From Pontibacter aquaedesilientis (GTDB taxonomy: Bacteria; Bacteroidota; Bacteroidia; Cytophagales; Hymenobacteraceae), in NCBI RefSeq assembly GCF_014773225.1, contig NZ_JACXAJ010000011.1, forward strand, positions 55,090 to 119,089: a stretch of DNA of 64,000 bases, read 5' to 3'. Under the pieces are notes generated by a model, which had not been told where the DNA came from, ran no database searches, and saw only the letters and a list, made by a program, of their open reading frames with translations. Made by a program: the position numbers and the translations under genes. Below, in pieces: positions 9,005-17,299 of the stretch (position 1 is the first letter of the stretch; each line of letters opens with the position of its first letter).

Positions 9005-12000
9005 TTATCTTAAATAATAATGATGAGATGAATAGGTTTGATATTTATCTTCTGTTCTTAAGGCATTACTCAGCATGTTTTCGACTATCACTCTTACTTT
9101 AGCTTCATTTATACCTCTTGTCTCATCTGTAGTAAGCAGATTATCAATTCCAGCCTCTTTATACTTTTCCCTTTTATATCTCCATTTACGTTCATAATAC
9201 TTGCTGCCCAGTAAGCCTAAATGCTCCCAATAGAAAGTATGTCCGGAAGGTGTGTTTATGGTAAAGTCAGTCTTCATCTTCAACTGTTGCCCATTTATGA
9301 GTGGTGCTTTTTCATAGAAAAATTCAAACCCTTCTACATCCTCCCTAAACTGTTTTAGGACGTTATAGATAATATACTCTACCCTGGACTTGACAAACAC
9401 GCCCTTCTCAGGCTCCAGCGAAAAGTCCCAGAATGGAAGACTAAACAAACTTGTCTTTCTAACAGCAGAGTAAGATCTCGTTCTTATGCGCTCAAATAAT
9501 GTATCTTCAAAATTTTCAGTCGGTTTACCCTGAACAAATATTGTTAGGGTTTCTTTAGAGCGAGTAAGCGCAGTATATAGGAGCTCTTTGGATAATAAAG
9601 ACAAGCGTTCGGGTATAACTACAAAAACGTGATCAAAGCCACTACCTTGTGACTTGTGTACTGTAATACAATAAGCTAGCTCCAACTCTTCCTGTTTTAG
9701 AAGCCCATCATAGAAACTTACAGCCTCACTACCTCTTTCTGGAAAGTAAATCCCTTTTTCTTCTACAAGGCCTAATGAACCGTTAGACAATGCCAGCTCT
9801 TTGCCCGCGTATCTATTACAGATTTGTATAACCTTATCAGTTCTTTTAAAGGCAAGTTTGTTATTTTGAACAAATGATTCTCCACTCCTCAGGTCCTGCT
9901 GAAAGAAAGTATTGATCTTACCTGACCCAGCCACTCCCGTACGATAGGGACTAAGAATCTGAAAACCATCAACTTTCCTCTCACCATTTATGCCTAAGAG
10001 GCGGTTAAGGACTGAGTTAGCTGGCTCAGAGTCTCCTTCCTTTTTCCTTAACTGCTCTAAACGATTGAGCATTTGTTTTTTTAGCTTCTCCTCACTTGTC
10101 CAGTAACATACTTGAAAGCTTCCTTCTTTTGAAACCTCTCCCCCAAGTGCTACTTTTTGCTCGATCTCTATAGGCAGTTGGTTATAGTCTGAGAAAATCT
10201 TACTAAACTCAATTATTTCTGTTTCTAAAGTTTGCCTACAGTTTACTTCAAGTTCAATCAGGTGATCAGCAAACTCCTTTTCCTGATTGAGATAGTCTCT
10301 TAAATCTGCGAATACTTTACCAAAACCTATTGGAGGAAGCTGATTTGGGTCTCCTACCAAAATTAGCCTCTTGAAGGAAGGTTTGTTGAAATTAAGAGTC
10401 TTTAGTAAATCCCTAAATTTGAGGAGATCTACCATTGACATCTCATCTATAATTATGTTGTTATAGTCTTCTCTACTGCTTGGAGATTTTCGGTGTCTGT
10501 GTATGTACTTGTCTATCGTTAGAGCTTGTACTCCCTTGAATTTGTCATCCGTACTCAGACGTAGTGCTGCTTTTCCTGTTGGTGCCAGAACTAAGCACTT
10601 CTCATTCTTGCTTTGCAGGTAGCTGATGATCTTTAGGAGCTCATGTGATTTACCAGATCCTGGCGATCCTGTTAACACGTACAGGCGCTTGGAAAGTATA
10701 TTCTTATAAAGCCTTTGACGTTCATCCCTGAAAAGTTCTTCTTCGAATTCCTGTATATCACCTTTTAGTATACTGCAAGAACCCTCGATATAATCAGCTA
10801 GATTTGGGAAATCCTCTTCTATAGGTTCAAGCTTTAAAAGGTGCTTAACATCGTTGGATATCTTCTGTTCAGCTTGGTAAAGCTCCTTCAAATAAAAGTA
10901 TTTGGTATCATTTTGCTCTACTACCTCCAGCTTCTCTGAGAGAACAGATTCATAGTTGTCAGATATGCGTAACAGGAAATCAAGAGGCAAATGGTAATCT
11001 TCTTCTATTCTGTAGAACAGCGGGTAACTTTTTAGCGCCTGTTCAATAGTTTTAGCGTCATCAAAACAATGCCCTTTTGACTCAAGGGCCTTAAGGTGGT
11101 GTATAACTAATGCTCTTACCCTTCTGGCATCTGTATTCTCGAATCTTTGCTGTATGGCTACCCTATCGAGGAATTGTGTATTGGGAAAGTATGCTATATC
11201 AATTTTGAAGAGCTCAATCGGAAAATCTAACTGTTCTCCTGTATTTGGGTCTAGAGCTTCTACACTTTCATCAGGTTCATACTCTTCAAATAACAAGTAC
11301 GGATTCTGACAAATCTCTCTGATATCACGCAGAGGCTGGTCATTTCCTAATCGTCCAAGCTTTATCTTCTCAAACTGCCTTGGAGTTAGGTTGAGCATTG
11401 CCAACTGCAGGAATTGATCAATGTCAATCCCAAGGCTCTGTTTGATTGCTCTATGTAGCTCATCTAATAAGCCAGCGTACCTTCTGTACTCCGTATTTGC
11501 ATATGGTGCATTTAGTAGCTCACCTATAGCAGCGACATAATCATCTCCTTCTGCCTTAAGATCCTCTATAAGCGGATCAAAATTAATCTTGTTACTAAGG
11601 TGCGGGAGCAGCACTTTGGTTAGGGAATTAAGACCAGGCAAGTAACCCCGCTTGTCCCAAACCATGCTCAGGAAGAAGTCTATCTTCTTTAAATCTTTAT
11701 CAACATCACCTGGAGGCACTACTCCTTCATTTCTGATATCAAGAAGTTTCTGCCTGATCTTAGATAGTAGGTAAATGCAAGCATCATGGTCTACGTCCAT
11801 AGCCACATACTTGAAGTTATGGATCAGTTCAGGTTCAGATATAGATACTTTCAAGCGATCTAAGCGCGAGTAGTCCTTTGTTTTTTCAGCTTCTTCTAGG
11901 TATTCGTGATAAGGCAGCCTTACGCATTGCTTAGGCCAGTCAAGCGTATAACGTAATGCCCAGTTGATGCGTGGAAAGTTTTTATTTCTGGGAAACTTAT

Positions 12001-12835
12001 GTTTTTGTTTTTTCTCGAAAATATATTCTTGACCATTAAAGCGTGTATTAGCTGCTTTTTCTTTTAACAGCCCAACCCCCACTACAAGGTACTCTTGGTC
12101 TTCTCCTGAGACTGGATTATCATAGTTCGCATATAAGAAAACAAGTGATTCTTCTGCTTTTAACTTATTCTGGAAATGAGGTATGCGAACATCTTCTAAA
12201 TTTCTTGGGTATGCCCCTTCTCTATTCTCTTCTTTTAGGTCTCTGGTAAAAGAAACTGCAAAAGGCCATGAAAAAACTGAATTTGGAGGCAATTCCTCTC
12301 TGATTGGCGTTAGAGCTGGCTCAGCAGGGTTGTCATGTGATATAACTAGCTCCTGATCTCCAAATGCATTTATAGACCAAAAACAAGGAGGTGTGTAGCT
12401 TTCCTCCTGTTGTATTACTTGAATCGTCTGTCCAGCATAGCCACTTTCCAGCTCAGCATTTTTGCGCTTCCGGATACGCTCCGAGAGCAATGAATGATAA
12501 CCGTTACAGTATATGTTGTTAATAGGATCATTACATATCTTGCCATTCCACTTGTTGTCGTGCCAGGCAACCCGGACTGTTAAATGCTTTGTTGGTTGAG
12601 AATCTTTGATCTCATCATATCCTCCATCAAACTCCTGCTTGTCCTGATCTGCATCAATCTTATCTACTACAGCTTTGGCAGCCTTCACTTGTTTCCAAGA
12701 AGGGCGCCTATCAAACATGGCGTTTATCCATTTTATATCACTATAAGGAAAACTATTATTTTTTGCGTACTCCTTATATTCATCCCAATCAATGGTTTCC
12801 TTCCATTGAAGGTATTCATCAGGTGACATTTCCAT
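9005..12835 (-). CDS. RecD-like helicase with possible nuclease domain, embedded in the type I R-M operon
   Basis: This is a 1276-residue protein. The first 700 residues match nothing I recognise. The C-terminal half is an SF1B RecD2-like helicase: GSPGSGKS (about 718-725), IIIDEMSMV (about 796), LVGDPNQLPP (about 825), then VHKSQGSGFD (about 1060) and YTALTRSKE (about 1090). The last 150 residues contain spaced acidic/basic positions (KSRVEYIIYNVL, KTDFTI, FYWEHLGLLG, then KREKY). These resemble the PD-(D/E)xK-like domain seen at the end of some RecD-like helicases; this is tentative. It lies 15 bases after hsdS and 1 base before hsdR, so it is an integral part of the operon. Such a gene is not a standard type I component. 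Confidence 0.8.
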   Translation of the reverse strand: MEMSPDEYLQWKETIDWDEYKEYAKNNSFPYSDIKWINAMFDRRPSWKQVKAAKAVVDKIDADQDKQEFDGGYDEIKDSQPTKHLTVRVAWHDNKWNGKICNDPINNIYCNGYHSLLSERIRKRKNAELESGYAGQTIQVIQQEESYTPPCFWSINAFGDQELVISHDNPAEPALTPIREELPPNSVFSWPFAVSFTRDLKEENREGAYPRNLEDVRIPHFQNKLKAEESLVFLYANYDNPVSGEDQEYLVVGVGLLKEKAANTRFNGQEYIFEKKQKHKFPRNKNFPRINWALRYTLDWPKQCVRLPYHEYLEEAEKTKDYSRLDRLKVSISEPELIHNFKYVAMDVDHDACIYLLSKIRQKLLDIRNEGVVPPGDVDKDLKKIDFFLSMVWDKRGYLPGLNSLTKVLLPHLSNKINFDPLIEDLKAEGDDYVAAIGELLNAPYANTEYRRYAGLLDELHRAIKQSLGIDIDQFLQLAMLNLTPRQFEKIKLGRLGNDQPLRDIREICQNPYLLFEEYEPDESVEALDPNTGEQLDFPIELFKIDIAYFPNTQFLDRVAIQQRFENTDARRVRALVIHHLKALESKGHCFDDAKTIEQALKSYPLFYRIEEDYHLPLDFLLRISDNYESVLSEKLEVVEQNDTKYFYLKELYQAEQKISNDVKHLLKLEPIEEDFPNLADYIEGSCSILKGDIQEFEEELFRDERQRLYKNILSKRLYVLTGSPGSGKSHELLKIISYLQSKNEKCLVLAPTGKAALRLSTDDKFKGVQALTIDKYIHRHRKSPSSREDYNNIIIDEMSMVDLLKFRDLLKTLNFNKPSFKRLILVGDPNQLPPIGFGKVFADLRDYLNQEKEFADHLIELEVNCRQTLETEIIEFSKIFSDYNQLPIEIEQKVALGGEVSKEGSFQVCYWTSEEKLKKQMLNRLEQLRKKEGDSEPANSVLNRLLGINGERKVDGFQILSPYRTGVAGSGKINTFFQQDLRSGESFVQNNKLAFKRTDKVIQICNRYAGKELALSNGSLGLVEEKGIYFPERGSEAVSFYDGLLKQEELELAYCITVHKSQGSGFDHVFVVIPERLSLLSKELLYTALTRSKETLTIFVQGKPTENFEDTLFERIRTRSYSAVRKTSLFSLPFWDFSLEPEKGVFVKSRVEYIIYNVLKQFREDVEGFEFFYEKAPLINGQQLKMKTDFTINTPSGHTFYWEHLGLLGSKYYERKWRYKREKYKEAGIDNLLTTDETRGINEAKVRVIVENMLSNALRTEDKYQTYSSHHYYLR

Positions 12836-12850
12836 GCTTGATACTTTTGT

Positions 12851-14122
12851 TTAAATAGCTAATTGAAGTTGTTGTTCCTTTTGCTTCAGTAGATGCTCTA
12901 CAGAGAGCTTTCCGCTGATGAGCCTTGGAAGAAGAAGGTCGCGGGTTTGTTTTAGATTATTGTTCTTCTTTACCAATACCTGAATCTCTGTGATGATAGG
13001 ATTTACTAATTCAGAAAAAGAAGTAAGTGTGGCACGATCAGGATACAGCACCTGAAGCCGTGCTAAATCAGTTCTGTTTAATTCGGTTTGTCCTGTTGAA
13101 CCTAAAGCCATATTTTCTATTAATTTTTGGCCTAAATTCATATTTATTCCAAGGAATTCAGCATCAGTTGCAGAAACAGGACGTACAATAGTTACATGAG
13201 AATCAACTGAAAAATTTGTTAACTGCTCCCAAACTTGTGCCACCCGACCCAGTGTCCCTTCTCCTGTTGAGTTAACTACAATGTCTCCTAATCTCAGAAG
13301 GCGATCTTTCGGAATCCTTTTAGACTGACACCTAGATAGACTGTAGTCAATTTTATTATCCCTGATACACCTCTGGTTTAGTACATAAGAATTTCCTTCA
13401 TCATCATATGCTGGGGAAATGCCTCTATTAACCATTGAAGTTACATTGCCCAAGTTTGTCTTCTGCCACCCTTCAGGCACACCATCAACTACAGGTGTAT
13501 TTTCATAGCCAGGGAAGCGAAGGCGCACAAACCACTCCTTATAAATTTCCTCCGTCATCTGCTCAAGTAATGAAATTCGCTGGTTGTTGTTTTCTAATAG
13601 CTCATCGTAGGCAGAAAGTATAGAGGCTATCTTATCTTGAATAAATCTTGGTACATCAGGAATTTCAATTTTGGAGATGATTTCTTGATTAAGAGAGCCC
13701 ATTGTTGCCCCAAAGGAGCCAAGATTAATCATCCATTGCTGGTGCTCAAGTGTTCTGAAGAAGAATGATATAAAAGTTGGATTATATTCATCTGTTAAGA
13801 ATCTGAGACGAATACAATCAGAGCCTTGTATCCATCCAGTTTCATTTTCTCCAATTAATGAGTGCCTTTCTACAGCTCCTTTTCTACCGAAGACTATGTC
13901 ATCCTTTTTTAAAAGATGAGACTTTAGCTGAGCAGCCTTTTCATCATCGAGGTACTCCAACTGTTCTTTGCGAACATCACCAAAGCCTATATTTCTTACA
14001 TTGATAACAGGTATACCTTCCTCAACATATTCTGAAGCTTTCAACTGTGTTCCGAATGGACCTGTTTGAGAATGGGCTTTACCTCCTCTAATCAGTTCTC
14101 CGACCTTTATTCTCTTCAGCAT
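12851..14122 (-). CDS. hsdS: Type I R-M specificity subunit
   Basis: This is a 423-residue S subunit that determines the DNA recognition site. It has the usual two-fold layout: TRD1 (about 1-150), a helical conserved region with LLENNNQRISLLEQMTEEIY (about 175-195), TRD2 (about 215-370) and a second helical region with NNNLKQTRDLLLPRLISGKL (about 384-403). The TRD sequences do not let me predict the target. Its ATG overlaps the hsdM stop by one base (TAATG), so translation is coupled. No inverted repeats or extra partial hsdS copies that would allow shuffling are seen nearby. Confidence 0.95.
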   Translation of the reverse strand: MLKRIKVGELIRGGKAHSQTGPFGTQLKASEYVEEGIPVINVRNIGFGDVRKEQLEYLDDEKAAQLKSHLLKKDDIVFGRKGAVERHSLIGENETGWIQGSDCIRLRFLTDEYNPTFISFFFRTLEHQQWMINLGSFGATMGSLNQEIISKIEIPDVPRFIQDKIASILSAYDELLENNNQRISLLEQMTEEIYKEWFVRLRFPGYENTPVVDGVPEGWQKTNLGNVTSMVNRGISPAYDDEGNSYVLNQRCIRDNKIDYSLSRCQSKRIPKDRLLRLGDIVVNSTGEGTLGRVAQVWEQLTNFSVDSHVTIVRPVSATDAEFLGINMNLGQKLIENMALGSTGQTELNRTDLARLQVLYPDRATLTSFSELVNPIITEIQVLVKKNNNLKQTRDLLLPRLISGKLSVEHLLKQKEQQLQLAI

Positions 14123-16236
14123 TATAATAGGGCAGCTAAATTTTGCTCAATAGAAAGCTCTAATTGATGAGCCTGATTTGTCAGCTTTTTAAAAGCCAGG
14201 AGTTTATAACTAAGTAACTCTTTAAATTCTTTGGCAGAAAGACTATCATCACCAGCCTCTACACCCACATACCTTCCAGCATTCAAGGAGTAATCCTGCT
14301 CCACCACATATTCTTCTCGTGATGCTATCTTACAAAGTCCTGTCACATCTACATACTTTGCATCTGGAAAGCGCTCTTGTAGCCATGCCATACTATCAAG
14401 CCAATAGCTTGCTTGTTCTAAGGCAACTTTGAGCTTCAGCTGTTTCTTGTCCAGATACTTATCAATTTTATTTAGCTCCAGATCATTCCACCCTTTGTCA
14501 CTTTTAAGCTTTAGTAGAGAATCAGCCTGCTTCCACAGCTCAAACACACTCTCCTTCTCCTTATTTAGCCCAGATTGCAATTCCTGATAAGCACTAAGTA
14601 CAGTTTTAAATTCAGTAGCAAACTGTAACTGTGAAGCATTTTCTTTGGCAGATGCAGCAAGTGTTTGTAATGGTTGGAGATTCGGCATTTCCAGCCCATC
14701 TTTCAGCTGAAGGGTTTGTAATTGCTCTGGTAATATAGCCGCTTGAAGCTTTTTAAGTTGTTCAGGCTTATACTTGTCTTTGCTCTGCTGATAGTAACTC
14801 TTTAGATTAGCTAAGGCTTTATTTAGAGCTGCATTGTATTTCTCTACTCTTTCGGTAATAGCAGATAATGCTGTTTGTGCCTCCTTGATGTAGTGAGAGA
14901 TCAGCTCCAGATAGCGGTCGGTTTCGCCCCTGTACAAGCGTACAATAGCAGAAAGATTCTGTACCTGTTCTTCTGTCCAATCGCGGTGTGCGCGGTCTAT
15001 CTGGCGGTACAGGTTACGGCCATCTAGGAACAGTATCTTGTCTTTACGGTCGGTGTTTACTTTGCCCTTATCAAAGAACCAGATGGTAGCAGGAAGGGTA
15101 ACTGTATAAAACATATTAGACGGCATCGTCACCATACAATCTACTATGCCGCTATCTACTATATTCTTCCTGATCTCATACTCTGAATTGCGTGCATCAG
15201 ACGCAGAATTGGCCATCACAAACCCAGCACGTCCTTTATCATTCAGCGAACTTGCAAACAGCGATACCCAGAGGTAGTTCGCATCGGTTATTTTATCGTC
15301 TTTTTTTCCCTTGTTTGTCGGCAGGCCATAGGCCGTAAAGCGAGGGTCATTTTTAACAGTAGCTTCCTTTACTGTCTTCACGTTGAATGGCGGGTTAGCC
15401 ATTACATAATCAAACTTACCCTTACTGTTGTAGGGATCACTTTCGTAGGAGTTCGTTTCTGTAATCTCCCCCCGAAGGTTGTTCACCAGCAAGTTCATCT
15501 TAGCAAGTCGTACAGTTTCACCCATGTACTCTTGCCCACATACATAAATATCGTTCAGGTCGTGGTTAGCTTTCTTCACAAACTTTGCTGATTGTACAAA
15601 CATACCCCCCGAACCACAGGCAGGATCGTAAATCTTACCACTATAAGGCTCAATCACCTCTACAATGAAGCGTACAACCGAAGTAGGCGTAAAGAATTCT
15701 CCCCCCTTCTGGCCATCGCTCAAGGCGAAATTACCCAGGAAGTATTCGTAAATCTTCCCAAATACATCACCACTAGCGTCTTTAGGTATGTCAGAGAAAG
15801 CTTTTAACAGTTGAGGAAGAATATCATCCTTCTTCTTTTCAATATCGAAAAAAGCATCTTTTGGCAGCACTCCCTGGAACTTCGCATCCTGATAACTCTC
15901 AATCGCCACCATTGCTTCTTTGATGGCTTCAGCTGCTTTCTTGTCTCCAGGTAGGTTGAGCAGGTACTCATATCTGGCATGCTCCGGCAAATAGAACCCA
16001 CACTTCTCTAAGGCTATTTTATCCAAGTCACGCTCCATGCGTGTACCTCTGTGTTTTTCATACTCCTGCAGAATTTCAGCCTCTACATGGCTATATTTGT
16101 TATCAGCAAAGCGTAAGAAGATGAGACCTAACACTGGCACTGCATAATCTGACGCCTTAATCCCTCCATAAGCACGCAGCGAATTGGCTGCATCCCACAA
16201 ATCATCTTCTAGTTTCTTTAGTTGTTCGTTAGTCAT
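14122..16236 (-). CDS. hsdM: Type I R-M N6-adenine methyltransferase, M subunit
   Basis: This gamma-class adenine methyltransferase protects host sites and forms the M2S core. Motif I is DPACGSGGMF (about 203-212) and motif IV is NPPF (about 279-282). The N-terminal helical domain begins MTNEQLKKLEDDLWDAANSL. I prefer the ATG at 16236 to the upstream one at 16257 because family members begin close to this helix. The C-terminal 250 residues are long and helical, making the protein (704 residues) larger than a classical HsdM (about 500-530) but usual for the long HsdM group. It is the first gene of the four-gene operon. Confidence 0.95.
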   Translation of the reverse strand: MTNEQLKKLEDDLWDAANSLRAYGGIKASDYAVPVLGLIFLRFADNKYSHVEAEILQEYEKHRGTRMERDLDKIALEKCGFYLPEHARYEYLLNLPGDKKAAEAIKEAMVAIESYQDAKFQGVLPKDAFFDIEKKKDDILPQLLKAFSDIPKDASGDVFGKIYEYFLGNFALSDGQKGGEFFTPTSVVRFIVEVIEPYSGKIYDPACGSGGMFVQSAKFVKKANHDLNDIYVCGQEYMGETVRLAKMNLLVNNLRGEITETNSYESDPYNSKGKFDYVMANPPFNVKTVKEATVKNDPRFTAYGLPTNKGKKDDKITDANYLWVSLFASSLNDKGRAGFVMANSASDARNSEYEIRKNIVDSGIVDCMVTMPSNMFYTVTLPATIWFFDKGKVNTDRKDKILFLDGRNLYRQIDRAHRDWTEEQVQNLSAIVRLYRGETDRYLELISHYIKEAQTALSAITERVEKYNAALNKALANLKSYYQQSKDKYKPEQLKKLQAAILPEQLQTLQLKDGLEMPNLQPLQTLAASAKENASQLQFATEFKTVLSAYQELQSGLNKEKESVFELWKQADSLLKLKSDKGWNDLELNKIDKYLDKKQLKLKVALEQASYWLDSMAWLQERFPDAKYVDVTGLCKIASREEYVVEQDYSLNAGRYVGVEAGDDSLSAKEFKELLSYKLLAFKKLTNQAHQLELSIEQNLAALL

Positions 16237-16257
16237 CGTAAACTTTGCTAAGCACAC

Positions 16258-16486
16258 TTAGCACTGTATTATGTAAGGTTTTTATTTGAGTCTCTAAAAT
16301 ACTAATGTTATCACTAACATTGAAATATTTCAAATTTTATATATCAATTCAATGATATTACACTAGAAACACAGTACATCTTTGCTTGTGGGAAATAATG
16401 TTCTAAATGCATATAATTTAAAACAAATATTGGCTAGTCGTTATAATGATATTCATAATACTATAACCTGTAAAATAAAATCCATT
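16258..16486. other. A+T-rich intergenic stretch upstream of hsdM
   Basis: About 230 very A+T-rich bases precede hsdM and should hold its promoter. I see no exact TAnnTTTG match on the minus strand here, and no gene. Confidence 0.4.
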
Positions 16487-16517
16487 AAAAAAGCCCAGGT
16501 TATTATTTCCTGAGCTT
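16487..16517 (-). terminator. Terminator of the ubiquitin-like cassette
   Basis: On the minus strand, a 9-base stem with one mismatch (16509-16517 with 16491-16499) is followed by a run of T (A run at 16487-16492 on plus). It lies about 115 bases after the last gene of the cassette. Confidence 0.6.
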
Positions 16518-16633
16518 TCCATTAAGAAAATACAATATGCTAGATTAGTCATTGCCAAAAGCCTCTGACAATTCTATAATCACGGATTTTATAAATAAAT
16601 GGCGCTTTTGAGAAGTTATACAGTCCTAATTAA

Positions 16634-17212
16634 TCAAGAATTCTTAATTTTCAAATAAACGCTTAACACTTCTCTTGTGTAATAATAGTTTCTTTGCTTA
16701 CAGCGTAACCAAACTATAAATAAAATCGGGATTAGTACCGCATAGTATCTCCAATCCAAATAATTCCTACTAATCAAAACAATAGCACCGAACAAAACTG
16801 TAGTTAAAATTACTCGGGCAAAGGCATAAGCAGTATTGAAATCTTCTACACGAGGATCTTTCTGAGCGTTCGCGTACTGCATTGCTATTGAGAAAAGTTC
16901 ATCATGGCAAGCGTTTGGTTTGGCTTCAGCGAGAAGCAACTCTTTAGTCTTTTCGCAGTGATAGAACTTAACTTTCCAAATCCCCTTGCCCTCTAATAAC
17001 CTAAAGGAAGGTTTTCCTCCCCACGTGAAAAAATAGAAGTCTTCCAGCCAGCTTGACAATGTATTCATCACGTTTCCCAGTAAGAACGCAATAGCAGTAT
17101 ATGGTATAACCATATCTTTGTCAAATGGCGTTCCTCCAAGTTTTAATGCCAATAGTAAAATTAGAAAGCCAGGGATAAGCGATGATAGAATATCGTATGC
17201 TTTGAAGTTCAT
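16634..17212 (-). CDS. Four-TM membrane protein, candidate effector of the E2-E1-JAB cassette
   Basis: This 192-residue protein has hydrophobic segments at about 9-25 and 36-52, a polar cytosolic-type loop of about 70 residues (55-125), then two more at about 130-147 and 152-168, with a basic tail. There is no signal peptide, enzyme motif or known effector signature I can name. It lies 87 bases after the E2-E1-JAB gene on the same strand, followed by a terminator, so it probably belongs to that operon. Small multi-TM proteins often serve as membrane-disrupting effectors in anti-phage systems; that role is inferred from context only. Confidence 0.7.
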   Translation of the reverse strand: MNFKAYDILSSLIPGFLILLLALKLGGTPFDKDMVIPYTAIAFLLGNVMNTLSSWLEDFYFFTWGGKPSFRLLEGKGIWKVKFYHCEKTKELLLAEAKPNACHDELFSIAMQYANAQKDPRVEDFNTAYAFARVILTTVLFGAIVLISRNYLDWRYYAVLIPILFIVWLRCKQRNYYYTREVLSVYLKIKNS

Positions 17213-17299
17213 TAACTTGAAGGTTTAAGGTTGATTATATTTTATAAAGCTTTATCATATTAATGCCTAAATTCCTCTGTTGAAAAGCCTTGAAAAGGA

